DNA from: Macrostomum hystrix
Taxonomy: Eukaryota > Platyhelminthes > Macrostomidae
DNA length: 64,000 bases
Direction: 5' to 3'
NCBI GenBank assembly: GCA_950097015.1
Contig: CATNEN010000012.1
Location: 117,501-181,500 of the forward strand
Shown here piece after piece: positions 1-11,215 of this stretch. Each line of letters opens with the position of its first letter. Position 1 is the stretch's first letter. A program made the translations under genes and the position numbers. A model generated the notes under the pieces. That model saw nothing but the letters and a program-made list of their open reading frames with translations, was not told where the DNA came from and ran no database searches.

Positions 1-1440
1 TTCTAGGTGTGAGATCAGACATGTTCTAGGTGTGAGATCAGACATGTTCTAGGTGTGAGATCTGGGATAAACTAGGTGTGAGATCAGACATGTTCTAGGT
101 GTGAGATCAGACATGTTCTAGGTGTGAGATCAGACATGTTCTAGGTGTGAGATCAGACATGTTCTAGGTGTGAGATCAGACATGTTCTAGGTGTGAGATC
201 TGGGATAAACTAGGTGTGAGATCTAGGATAAACTAGGTGTGAGATCTGGGATAAACTAGGTGTGAGATCTGGGATAAACTAGGTGTGAGATCTGGGATAA
301 ACTAGGTGTGAGATCTGGGATAAACTAGGTGTGAGATCTGGGATAAACTAGGTGTGAGATCAGACATGTTCTAGGTGTGAGATCAGACATGTTCTAGGTG
401 TGAGATCAGACATGTTCTAGGTGTGAGATCAGACATGTTCTAGGTGTGAGATCAGACATGTTCTAGGTGTGAGATCAGACATGTTCTAGGTGTGAGATCT
501 AGGATAAATTAGGTGTGAGATCTAGGATAAACTAGGTGTGAGATCTAGGATAAACTAGGTGTGAGATCTAGGATAAACTAGGTGTGAGATCTGGGATAAA
601 CTAGATGTGAGATCTAGGATAAACTAGGTGTGAGATCCATGATAAACTAGGTGTGAGATCTGGGATAAACTAGGTGTGAGATCTGGGATAAACTAGGTGT
701 GAGATCTAGGATAAACTAGGTGTGAGATCTGGGATAAACTAGGTGTGAGATCTAGGATAAACTAGGTGTGAGATCTGGGATAACCTAGGTGTGAGATCTG
801 GGATAACCTAGGTGTGAGATCTAGGATAAACTAGGTGTGAGATCTGGGATAAACTAGGTGTGAGATCTGGGATAAAATAGGTGTGAGATCTGAGATAAAC
901 TAGGTGTGAGATCTGGGATAAACTAGGTGTGAGATCTAGGATAAACTAGGTGTGAGATCTAGGATAAACTAGGTGTGAGATCTAGGATAAACTAGGTGTG
1001 AGATCTAGGATAAACTAGGTGTGAGATCTAGGATAAACTAGGTGTGAGATCTAGGATAAACTAGGTGTGGAGCTGGGATAAACTAGGTGTGAGATCTGGG
1101 ATAACCTAGGTGTGAGATCTGGGATAACCTAGGTGTGAGATCTAGGATAAACTAGGTGTGAGATCTGGGATAAACTAGGTGTGAGATCTGGGATAAAATA
1201 GGTGTGAGATCTGAGATAAACTAGGTGTGAGATCTGGGATAAACTAGGTGTGAGATCTAGGATAAACTAGGTGTGAGATCTAGGATAAACTAGGTGTGAG
1301 ATCTGGGATAAACTAGGTGTGAGATCTGGGACAAACTAGGTGTGAGATCTAGGATAAACTAAGTGTGAGATCTGAGATAAACTAGGTGTGAGATCTGAGA
1401 TAAACTAGGTGTGAGATCAGAGATGTACTAGGTGTGAGAT
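1..1440. repeat. 23-bp minisatellite, two unit types
   Basis: About 62 tandem copies. One type carries GATCTGGGATAAA or GATCTAGGATAAA and the other GATCAGACATGTT after a shared CTAGGTGTGA core. The two types occur in blocks rather than mixed. The array continues off the left edge and lies downstream of, or in an intron of, the neuropeptide-type gene. Confidence 0.95.
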
Positions 1441-1479
1441 GAAAGATGGAATCATCCCAGCACAATGATCCCAACTCAC

Positions 1480-1515
1480 TTCCAGTCGAAAGCCTGAGGA
1501 GCCGAGAAGCGCTTC
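1480..1515 (-). CDS. Peptide mini-exon A (last seen in window)
   Basis: 36 nt, encodes KRFSAPQAFDW. Acceptor CTTTCAG, donor GTGAGT, so it is not by itself a terminal exon. Downstream sequence is a 23-bp minisatellite up to the window edge. Confidence 0.84.
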
Positions 1516-4500
1516 CTGAAAGCGAAAGATGACGAAATGACATTGGTTGTTCGCCACAACAAGCAGTGAATGAAAATGTGAAGCAATCTAGTGATCCTTC
1601 ATGCTCACCTCCAGTCGAAAGCCTGAGGAGCCGAGAATCGCTTCCTAAAATTGTGAGAATTAGTTTAAGTGGCATGAAATTCAATTTGTTGTTTTTACTT
1701 TCCTGCCCGTGCCCGTAGCAACATCTCTAGCATCTTCCAAGATCGCGTTCACTCATCCATATTCGAATGCACGGCCTCATTTTAAACCACATGAGTGCAA
1801 AAACAGTCGTGTAAACACAGAATTGACATTTTACCTCCAGTCGAAGGCCTGTGGGGCTGAAAATCGTTTCCTAAAAAAATAGTAACGATTTCGGATTATG
1901 CAAAGCGAACAGACGTTTTAGCATAGCAGGGGGAGCATTTTATGCATTTCATTCAACTGGGCTAAATAAATTTGTTCTCCATGGACGGAGAATTACTCAC
2001 TTCCAGTCGAAAGCCTGAGGAGCCGAGAACCGTTTCCTGGAAAAGTGAAAAATAACTCTAGCATCCATCATATGGGTCTAAATAAGTTTTGTCTACCGCG
2101 TTTCAAAATTATCTCCAGAGTCGAGTTCTGTAGTTAGCTCTGCTTTCCATCTGCTTGCCATGAAGACCGCTAATTCGCTACCTCCATACACCCTCGCGCT
2201 GATTGGCTGGCGTACTCATGCCCTGCGAAGTCAGCAAGCTCATTACACCCTCGCGCTGATTGGCTGGCGTCACTCCCCCTTCCGAAGTCAGCCACCTCAC
2301 TACACTCTCGCGCTGATTGGCTGGAGTCACTCGCCCTGCGAAGTCAGCCACCTCACTACACTCTCGCGCTGATTGGCTGGAGTCACTCGCCCTGCGAAGT
2401 CAGCCACCTCACTACACTCTCGCGCTAATTGGCTTAAGCAGCCATAAATTTAGCATTTCATATGATTTTAAGCTCTTCATAAGCTCTTCATAAGCTCTTC
2501 ACCCACCTCCAGTCAAATGCCTGCGGAGCGGAGAAGCGCTTCCTGAAAATTGAAGTGCAAAGTATAGTAAAAATGAATTTCTATCATAGTTTTTTAAATA
2601 GTAACCAAAAATAAAACCTCGCTGGCTGTTTGCGTGTCAAGAAATTTCTAAAAAAGAAGTGCACTTACTTCCAGTCGAACGCCTGCGGAGCAGAGAAGCG
2701 CTTCCTAGAAAGGAAGTGTTAACTCAGGAAATATATTACCTATATTGCTGTGTGCTCAATTTTAGTAGACAATATTAGTGCTCAAGAATTTACATACCTC
2801 CAGTCAAAGGCCTGTGGAGCAGAGAAGCGCTTGCTGCAATATTTCAGGTGAAGTGGCGCCAGGTTAAAAAAATTAAAATTAATTTATTTAGAAATCGAAT
2901 GTTCTCAATTCTCAGCTGTCAAAGCACTCACCGCCAGTCAAACGCCTGAGGAGCAGAGAAGCGCTTCCTGTAAATGACAGATATTTGGCTGTAATGTATG
3001 TACATTGACAGTGTCACTGTGGTGCTCAAGGATGAAGTATTTTGCTTCTGATTTCTGAATAAGGGATTCATATAAAAATGCTGGTTGATCTAAAATTCTT
3101 CTCACTGTCGCATGAATCACGCCTCCCTCTGTGTTCGTGAGCCGCCATTGTATCTTGGCTCCAGATTTGGACTTTCTAGTCTGAGATAGCTAAAGCACTC
3201 GATCATCTGAATAGTTATTAGAATTCTGTTTAAGGCTCCCATGCTTTCAGGGGGAAATTATGATAAATATGATAGCCGTGCATAAATATTATGAACATGG
3301 ATGAAGGAATAGAATGGATTGCTAATCTATCCCATTGATGAAGGAATAGAATAGATTGTTAATCTATCCCATTGATGAAGGAATAGAATGGATTGCTAAT
3401 CTATCCCATTGATGATGGAATAGAATGGATTGCTAATCTATCCCATTGATGATGGAATATAATGGATTGCTAATCTATCACATGGATGAAGGAATAGAAT
3501 GGATTGCTAATCTATCCCATTGATGAAGGAATAGAATAGATTGTTAATCTATCCCATTGATGAAGGAATAGAATGGATTGCTAATCTATCCCATTGATGA
3601 TGGAATAGAATGGATTGCTAATCTATCCCATTGATGATGGAATAGAATGGATTGCTAATCTATCCCATTGATGAAGGAATAGAATGGATTGCTAATCTAT
3701 CCCATTGATGATGGAATAGAATGGATTGCTAATCTATCCCATTGATGATGGAATATAATGGATTGCTAATCTATCACATGGATGAAGGAATAGAATGGAT
3801 TGCTAATCTATCCCATATATGAAGGAATAGAATGGATTGCTAATCTATCCCATTGATGATGGAATAGAATGGATTGCTAATCTATCCCATTGATGAAGGA
3901 ATAGAATGGATTGCTAATCTATCCCATTGATGATGGAATATAATGGATTGCTAATCTATCCCATTGATGATGGAATATAATGGATTGCTAATCTATCCCA
4001 TGGATGAAGGAATAGAATGGATTGCTAATCTATCCCATGGATGAAGAAATAGAATGGATTGCTAATCTATCCCATGGATGAAGGAATAGAATGGATTGCT
4101 AATCTATCCCATGGATGAAGGAATAGAATGGATTGCTAATCTATCCCATGGATGAAGGAATAGAATGGATTGCTAATCTATCCCATGGATGAAGGAATAG
4201 AATGGATTGCTAATCTATCCCATTGATGAAGGAATAGAATGGATTGCTAATCTATCCCATGGATGAAGGAATAGAATGGATTGCTAATCTATCCCATGGA
4301 TGAAGGAATAGAATGGATTGCTAATCTATCCCATGGATGAAGGAATAGAATGGATTGCTAATCTATCCCATGGATGAAGGAATAGAATGGATTGCTAATC
4401 TATCCCATGGATGAAGGAATAGAATGGATTGCTAATCTATCCCATTGATGAAGGAATAGAATGGATTGCTAATCTATCCCATGGATGAAGGAATAGAATG

Positions 4501-7500
4501 GATTGCTAATCTATCCCATGGATGAAGGAATAGAATGGATTGCTAATCTATCACATAGATGAAGGAATAGAATGGATTGCTAATCTATCCCATTGATGAA
4601 GGAATAGAATAGATTGCTAATCTATCCCATTGATGAAGGAATAGAATGGATTGCTAATCTATCCCATTGATGAGGAATAGAATGGATTGCTAATCTATCC
4701 CATGGATGAAGGAATAGAATGGATTGCTAATCTATCACATAGATGAAGGAATAGAATGGATTGCTAATCTATCCCATTGATGAAGGAATAGAATGGATTG
4801 CTAATCTATCCCATGGATGAAGGAATAGAATGGATTGCTAATCTATCCCATGGATGAAGGAATAGAATGGATTGCTAATCTATCACATAGATGAAGGAAT
4901 AGAATGGATTGCTAATCTATCCCATTGATGAAGGAATAGAATGGATTGCTAATCTATCCCATTGATGAAGGAATAGAATGGATTGCTAATCTATCCCATT
5001 GATGAGGAATAGAATGGATTGCTAATCTATCCCATGGATGAAGGAATAGAATGGATTGCTAATCTATCACATAGATGAAGGAATAGAATGGATTGCTAAT
5101 CTATCCCATTGATGAAGGAATAGAATGGATTGCTAATCTATCCCATGGATGAAGGAATAGAATGGATTGCTAATCTATCCCATGGATGAAGGAATAGAAT
5201 GGATTGCTAATCTATCACATAGATGAAGGAATAGAATGGATTGCTAATCTATCACATAGATGAAGGAATAGAATGGATTGCTAATCTATCCCATTGATGA
5301 AGGAATAGAATGGATTGCTAATCTATCCCATGGATGAAGGAATAGAATGGATTGCTAATCTATCCCATGGATGAAGGAATAGAATGGATTGCTAATCTAT
5401 CCCATGGATGAAGGAATAGAATGGATTGCTAATCTATCACATAGATGAAGGAATAGAATGGATTGCTAATCTATCCCATTGATGAAGGAATAGAATGGAT
5501 TGCTAATCTATCCCATTGATGAAGGAATAGAATGGATTGCTAATCTATCCCATTGATGAGGAATAGCGAATGGAGATATACACTTGCTTTCCATGGAAGC
5601 TGCTATAAAAGTTCATTGGTGCACAGAATTGCAAATCTGTGGCTGTCAAATTGAAAAGTGAATTGGTCTGCTTTTCTCCTCATACCTTGCTGGATTTGGT
5701 TAACTCACCGTTCTTATCCTAGCAGCAACCAAGCCGGTATAGCGCGACTTATCGGGTCTTATGAAGTGGAGGTGACAGAAAATCATAGGCCTAGTTTTAC
5801 TCTCCCAGCTAGTATGTGTCATGCGCTTAGGTGTGATGAGGTGTAACTGATGCAAAGCAATTAACGCTTCAAAGTCACAGCTAGCTACCACACTGCTTAG
5901 CAACAGGTTCTTTTTCAAAATTCATCAATCAGAATAGGGCAAAACCTCTTAACTGTAAGCCGACTTTTGACTTTGGGAGGATAGACATCTTCATTTGTTA
6001 AAAATCAATATTTTTTTACAAAATGTGGCTGCTTACCTGGTGTTATGCGCCGCGAGGTGGGAGGAGCTTCTGCAATTAAATACAGGAGATTTGGGAGATT
6101 GAAAAAATTAACACATTCTAATCCCCATACTGGAAATATTGGAAGTACAGTAAATTGGGTAAGCTATTGCACACTGCATGCCCAGCTGGAATAACTATCT
6201 AGATCTGGTGGAATTAATGACCAGATCGAATGAATGACCAGATCAAATGAATGACCAGATCAAATGAATGACCAGATCAAATGAATGATCAGATCGAATG
6301 AATGACCAGATCGAATGAATGACCAGATCGAATGAATGACCAGATCAAATGAATTACCAGATCAAATGAATGACCAGATCAAATGAATGACCAGATCAAA
6401 TGAATGACCAGATCAAATGAATGACCAGATCAAATGAATGACCAGATCAAATGAATGACCAGATCGAATGAATGACCAGATCGAATGAATGACCAGATAA
6501 AATGAATGACCAGATCGAATGAATGACCACATCAAATGAATGACCATATCAAATGAATGACCAGATCAAATGAATGACCAGATCAAATGAATGACCAGAT
6601 CAAATGAATGACCAGATCAAATGAATGACCAGATCAAATGAATGACCAGATCAAATGAATGACCAGATCGAATGAATGACCAGATCGAATGAATGACCAG
6701 ATCAAATGAATGACCAGATCGAATGAATGACCAGATCAAATGAATGACCAGATCAAATGAATGACCAGATCGAATGAATGACCAGATCAAATGAATGACC
6801 AGATCAAATGAATGACCAGATCAAATGAATGACCAGATCAAATGAATGACCATATCAAATAAATGACCAGATCAAATGAATGACCATATCAAATAAATGA
6901 CCAGATCAAATGAATGACCAGATCAAATGAATGACCATATCAAATAAATGACCAGATCAAATGAATGACCAGATCAAATGAATGACCATATCAAATAAAT
7001 GACCAGATCAAATGAATGACCATATCAAATAAATGACCAGATCAAATGAATGACCAGATCAAATGAATGACCAGATCAAATGAATGACCAGATCGAATGA
7101 ATGACCAGATCAAATGAATGACCAGATCGAATGAATGACCAGATCAAATGAATGACCAGATCAAATGAATGACCAGATCGAATGAATGACCAGATCAAAT
7201 GAATGACCAGATCGAATGAATGACCAGATCAAATGAATGACCAGATCAAATGAATGACCAGATCGAATGAATGACCAGATCGAATGAATGACCAGATTGA
7301 ATGTATTATTAGCAAGATAGATGGAAAAGATTTCAGAGCTCGCGAGATCAGGACCCGGTTGTGCGTGCATTCTGATTCAAGCTGGCTAATGCAATCAGCC
7401 GGGGCTGGCTGTTATTTTTACACGCGCGCGAATTAAAGTAGTTGTCACACTTCATCGTGGAATTTGATTCCCTGAATGAAAAGCGGATGCTGCCAGAGAA

Positions 7501-8364
7501 GCCAAGTGGAAGGACAGCCAAAGTATTGGGATCGGGCTAAGAAGCCAATTAATAGACTTAGCCGCGAGTTCTTCCTTTGTGCTGAAACCAACAATTGCTA
7601 TATGATGTACTGCATGAATAAAAACTGAACTAGAGAACTTTAGCGAACCCTTACTGTTTATTTCAATATACTCGTATACTCGTATAGATATGTCTTTCTG
7701 ATTGGCGTGTAGTCCATGGTGTTTTTCTATGCTTTCTATGGTTTGGCACCTATCCCACTCCTGCACCCACCCACTCCTGAAACCACCCCACTCCTGCAAC
7801 AACCCCACTCCTGCAACCACCCCACTACTGCAACAACCCCACTCCTGAAACCACCCCACTCCTGCAACCACCCCACTCCTGCAACCACCCCACTCCTGCA
7901 ACAACCCCACTCCTGAAACCACCCCACTCCTGCAACCACCCCACTCCTGCAACAACCCCACTCCTGCAACCACCCCACTCCTGCAACAACCCCACTCCTG
8001 CAACCACCCCACTCCTGCAACCACCCCACTCCTGCAACCACCCCACTCCTGCAACCACCCCACTCCTGCACCCACCCATTCCTGCAACTACCCAACTCTT
8101 GCACCTGCACCACTCCTGCACCCACCTTAATCATGTACCCACCCACTCCTGCACCCACCAATGAAAATCATATATTGATTTGATTTATTTGTTATTGGTA
8201 TCGAATTGAATTTGGCCCTCCTTTCCGAATAATGAAATGAGAGTAAATTTTTTCTGAATCTGAAGGGCTCACTTCTTGGCCGGATCGGCATCGGCCTGGC
8301 AGACGAACAGAGCGGCCAGGGCAGCGATTGCCAGAGCTTGAAGCAGGCGGTAATGATTCATCAT
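1480..8364 (-). CDS. Neuropeptide-type precursor with one peptide per mini-exon (3' end beyond window)
   Basis: Predicted secreted precursor cut by prohormone convertases into many copies of FSAPQAFDW. The exons in transcription order are 8364-8273 (signal peptide), possibly 6069-6037, then 2967-2932, 2833-2798, 2704-2669, 2542-2507, 2036-2001, 1870-1835, 1644-1609 and 1515-1480. Each of the eight 36-nt exons has its own acceptor AG and GT donor, starts and ends in phase 2, and encodes KRFSAPQAFDW. Differences between copies are synonymous (AAG/AAA, CGC/CGA/CGG, TTC/TTT, GCT/GCC/GCG/GCA and so on), which indicates selection on the peptide. Junction codons restore K or R, so every copy is preceded by a tribasic RKR or KKR. 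No glycine follows the tryptophan, so C-terminal amidation is not predicted. No final exon is visible, and more copies may lie to the left. I do not recognise the peptide. Family identity is inferred from architecture alone. Confidence 0.82.
1609..1644 (-). CDS. Peptide mini-exon B
   Basis: 36 nt, encodes KRFSAPQAFDW. Acceptor ATTTTAG, donor GTGAGC. Confidence 0.85.
1835..1870 (-). CDS. Peptide mini-exon C
   Basis: 36 nt, encodes KRFSAPQAFDW. It is the most diverged copy at the DNA level (AAA CGA TTT TCA GCC CCA CAG GCC), yet the peptide is unchanged. Acceptor TTTTTAG, donor GTAAAA. Confidence 0.85.
2001..2036 (-). CDS. Peptide mini-exon D
   Basis: 36 nt, encodes KRFSAPQAFDW (AAA CGG for KR). 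Acceptor TTTCCAG, donor GTGAGT. Confidence 0.85.
2184..2432. repeat. 57-bp tandem repeat carrying CCAAT boxes
   Basis: About 4.5 copies, each with GCGCTGATTGGCTGG, an inverted CCAAT. It sits in the 470-bp intron between mini-exons E and D and may have replaced lost cassettes or expanded the intron. Confidence 0.9.
2507..2542 (-). CDS. Peptide mini-exon E
   Basis: 36 nt, encodes KRFSAPQAFDW with TCC, CCG, GCA and TTT synonymous variants. Acceptor TTTTCAG, donor GTGGGT. The 470-bp intron that follows holds a 57-bp tandem repeat. Confidence 0.83.
2669..2704 (-). CDS. Peptide mini-exon F
   Basis: 36 nt, encodes KRFSAPQAFDW with TCT, CCG and GCG synonymous variants. Acceptor TTTCTAG, donor GTAAGT. 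Leftover AA gives lysine at the next junction. Confidence 0.85.
2798..2833 (-). CDS. Peptide mini-exon G
   Basis: 36 nt, encodes KRFSAPQAFDW. Acceptor ATTGCAG, donor GTATGT. It is the only copy whose first base is C rather than G, matched by the CG ending of the preceding exon. Confidence 0.85.
2932..2967 (-). CDS. Peptide mini-exon H (first of array)
   Basis: 36 nt, encodes KRFSAPQAFDW. Acceptor TTTACAG, donor GTGAGT. It ends in CG where the others end in AA or AG. With the unusual leading C of the next exon this makes CGC (Arg), keeping the basic site. Confidence 0.85.
3290..5568. repeat. 37-bp minisatellite
   Basis: About 60 copies of a unit containing GGAATAGAATGGATTGCTAA with CCATTGAT, CCATGGAT and CACATAGAT variants. 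It lies inside the inferred first large intron of the neuropeptide-type gene. Confidence 0.96.
6037..6069 (-). CDS. Candidate 33-nt spacer exon of the neuropeptide-type gene
   Basis: A pyrimidine-rich tract and TTGCAG acceptor precede 33 bases, and a GTAAGC donor follows. It is also phase 2 at both ends. Joined to exon 1 it reads K-SSSHLAAHNT-R and then enters the first KR site of the array. Length, phase and junction codons all fit a short propeptide spacer, but there is only one copy and nothing to compare it with. Confidence 0.45.
6217..7300. repeat. 17-bp minisatellite (GACCAGATCAAATGAAT)
   Basis: About 63 copies, mainly AAATG/GAATG variants. Open frames on the minus strand here are repeat artefacts. 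Confidence 0.96.
7750..8160. repeat. 17-bp minisatellite (CACTCCTGCAACCACCC)
   Basis: About 24 copies with a strong strand asymmetry (C-rich top strand). It lies just 3' of the signal-peptide exon in its first intron. Confidence 0.95.
8273..8364 (-). CDS. Exon 1 of the neuropeptide-type gene: signal peptide
   Basis: Tandem ATG codons open a 30-codon exon ending in phase 2 at a good donor (GTGAGC). The product starts MMNHYR, then has a hydrophobic core LLQALAIAALAALFV and a likely signal-peptidase site after CQA, followed by DADPAK. The leftover bases AA plus the first base of a mini-exon give lysine, so the peptide leads straight into a basic cleavage site. An AG acceptor with an upstream TACTAAC-like motif lies just 5' of the ATG, consistent with a spliced or trans-spliced 5' UTR. 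If the intron is retained, translation stops at once after 31 residues. Its link to the mini-exons 5.3 kb away is inferred from strand, phase and logic. Confidence 0.72.
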
Positions 8365-8589
8365 TGGCGCAGTCTAGTTAGTTAGTATTTTTCAAGGTGA
8401 CGACCGCGGTGGATACGGGAGTACCTTGAAAATTGCATTCGTTTAGTCAGATTAGGTCAGATTTACACTTGCGATACTACATTACGATTCTTACGAGTAA
8501 TACGAAACACACTAGTTAAAATTCTCTCAAAAAGATAGGGTGCTTGAACGTTTAGGACTCTAAAAAGTAAACAGGAGACACGAGATTTG

Positions 8590-8975
8590 TTAGAAAGTTG
8601 TGAGGAGTTTGGGCACTGGATGCATTAGAAAGTTGTGAGGAGTTTGGGCACTGGATGCATTAGAAAGTTGTGAGGAGGTTGGGCACTGGATGTATTAGAA
8701 AGTTGTTAGGGGGTGGGCACAGGTGTTAGAAAGTTGTGAGGGGTGGGCACTGGAGGTGTTAGAAAGTTGTGAGGGGTGGGCACTGGAGGTGTTAGAAAGT
8801 TTTGAGGCAGTGGGGCACAGGAGGTGTTAGAAAGTTGTGAGGCAGTGGGGCACAGGAGGTGTTAGAAAGTTGTGAGGCAGTGGGGCACAGGAGGTGTTAG
8901 AAAGTTGTGAGGCAGTGGGGCACAGGAGGTGTTAGAAAGTTGTGAGGCAGTGGGGCATAGGATGTGTTAGAAATT
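8590..8975. repeat. 35-bp minisatellite
   Basis: About 11 units sharing TTAGAAAGTTGTGAGG. The left copies (GAGTTTGGGCACTGG) differ from the right ones (CAGTGGGGCACAGG). Confidence 0.92.
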
Positions 8976-10534
8976 TGACAGGACCCGCTAGATAGAATGA
9001 AACTTTTATTTGTAAGTAAAAGTACTTAGAAGCAGTTAAATTATTTCTCATTATGCAACGCTTGACTTATAGATGTGCAGGTGAGGTTTTCGCTTGAATG
9101 ATTAAACTTTAGAATGGCCTAGCCTAAAGTTGAACTTTTAAGATTTCAAATTTTAACTGCAGAAAATCGAGTAAGGCGTCGCCAAAGAGTTCGTCCGAGT
9201 AGGGCTTTGATTTTTTCTAGACTGAGCTAACCTTTGTGACCGGTTTTCCATTCTGCAGCAGTTTGCGAGGCGTTGCAGCCGCATCGGATGGAATCGAAAT
9301 TAAGAGAATTCAATCATAGCCAGAAGATTGCAGGTCCCACGGATAAGGTGGATGGATATTGGGGTGGAGACGCCCATCAGAGGGCTGCGGATAGGGACTG
9401 CGAGATCAAGATTCTTTGATGGGGAGGCAGATAGCCAGTTTTGGTATTTTCGGGGCGAGAGAAGAGAAAGTGGACAGCGGGCGGCAGGTCCTGGTTGGGT
9501 CAACAGATAATATTTTCGCATCGCTGGTTGCAGCTGCTAAAACTCGGCGAAGCGGCTCCGTTTGCGACCCCTTGGCCACCCCTCCCCCCACCAAGTCAGG
9601 ACCATTTCGTACCGATTGCGGTGGCCGGCAAGAAATTCGGCCCAGAGATAACAGATCCGGCGAGCAACTCCCCGCCCCAAAGCTAGCTCCACCTTCTTCT
9701 CTTTTTTAGTTCTCAAAAAATCTGAGCTCGATCTGTTGGATCCACTTTGGTCGCATATTCTCCCCCCCGGAAAGTTCCTCTAAACAGGCATTGACCACCC
9801 TGTGCTCTGAGGACTATGCTCAAACGCGGATAGCCTGCTCAATCGAAGCCTTCCGGAGCATCGGGGCCTCTACTCAAACCGACTCTCCATCGCTTTTTCA
9901 AAATGGATCTCTCGTTGGGACGAAGCAGATGAGGAAAGTAGCGGTCACGATAGGGCAGTGAAACGGAAGGAAGCAAAAATGAGAATGAACCAATCCGTCT
10001 TATACACACGAAGTTTCTGATGATATGCTCAGAGCTCTACTCAAAGCCCAACCAACTGGGATCTAGTAAAGGGAAGAATTCGGCCTTGCGTCCGACCCAA
10101 GCCATTGTCTGAACAGAATTCCTGTCTGTCACAATTAATCTTTGATGTTGTCAGCCATTGTTCCTAGATGGCAGTGGGGCAACGCAAGACAAAAAAAAAC
10201 AACTCATTCCGCTTGCTTTCGGCAAATGATTTTCCAATCGTGCTCTGGAGCTGGTATGTAAGCTGGTACCAGAGAATGGTATCTAGGTCAGCGGGCTGCG
10301 AGGCGGTAGGGGCTAATTACGTGAAGCCTTCAATTCGAAGTCACGGCTACGCCAACAGCAAGCTGAGTGCGAATTCTGATTCGATTGTCTGATGCGTGTG
10401 TGTGTGTGCGTGTCACCTGACACTCACTATAGGATTCGTGCCTAGTCCCGCTGCCTAATTACATATGCATGCTTGATAATTATGCTTAGCTATTCACAAT
10501 ATTTATTTGTACACTTTACCTCGCTTCCACATCT
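8976..10534. other. Stretch without a supported gene
   Basis: GC-moderate sequence with overlapping short open frames on both strands near 9300-9720, none with convincing splice sites, domain or start context. A (TG)n-like run lies near 10395. Regulatory sequence for the minus-strand neuropeptide-type gene could lie at its left end. Confidence 0.5.
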
Positions 10535-11215
10535 CTTTATCTATCTGCCAATCTACCTTACTATCTATCTGCAAATCTAACATAATATCTATCTGCCAAT
10601 CAACCATTCTATATATTTGAAAATCTACAATTCTATCTATCTGCAAACCTAGCACTTAATCTATCTGCAAATCTACCTTACTATCTATCTGCAAATCTAC
10701 CATACTATCTATCTGCCAATCTACCATTCTATCTGCCAATCTACCATACTATCTATCTGCAAATCTAACATACTATCTATCTGCCAATTTACCATTCTAT
10801 ATATCTTAAAATCTACAATTCTATCTATCTGCAAACCTAGCACTCAATCTATCTGCCAATCTACCATTCTATATATTTGAAAATCTACAATTCTATCTAC
10901 CTACAAACCTAGCACTCAATCTATCTGCAAATCTACCTTACTATCTATCTGCAAATCTACCATACTATCTATCTGCAAACCTACCACTCAATCTATCTGC
11001 AAATCTACCATACTATCTATCTGCCAATCTACCATACTATCTATCTACCAATCTAACATTCTATCTGCCAATCTACCATACTATCTATCTGCCAATCTAC
11101 CATAATATCTCTCTACCAATCTACTATTCTATCTCTCTACCAATCTACCATCCTATCTATCTGCCAATCTACCATTTTATCCATCTACAATCTATCTACA
11201 CACAAGCTAATCTAT
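10535..11215. repeat. Degenerate 24-bp array (CTATCTATCTGCAAATCTAC)
   Basis: About 28 imperfect units with CTATCTAT runs. It is more diverged than the other arrays, so probably older. Confidence 0.9.

Noticed and set aside
1480-2967. CRISPR-like reading of the regularly spaced 36-bp units
   Set aside because: Spacing is irregular (93-470 bp), differences between units are all synonymous in one frame, and each unit has eukaryotic splice sites; the locus is an animal gene.
7452-8161. Minus-strand frames of 98-211 codons rich in GVGWLQEWG-type repeats
   Set aside because: Translations of a 17-bp minisatellite; three overlapping frames look equally long.
9300-9709. Overlapping 60-97 codon frames on both strands
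   Set aside because: No domain, no matching splice sites, and mutually exclusive frames of equal quality.
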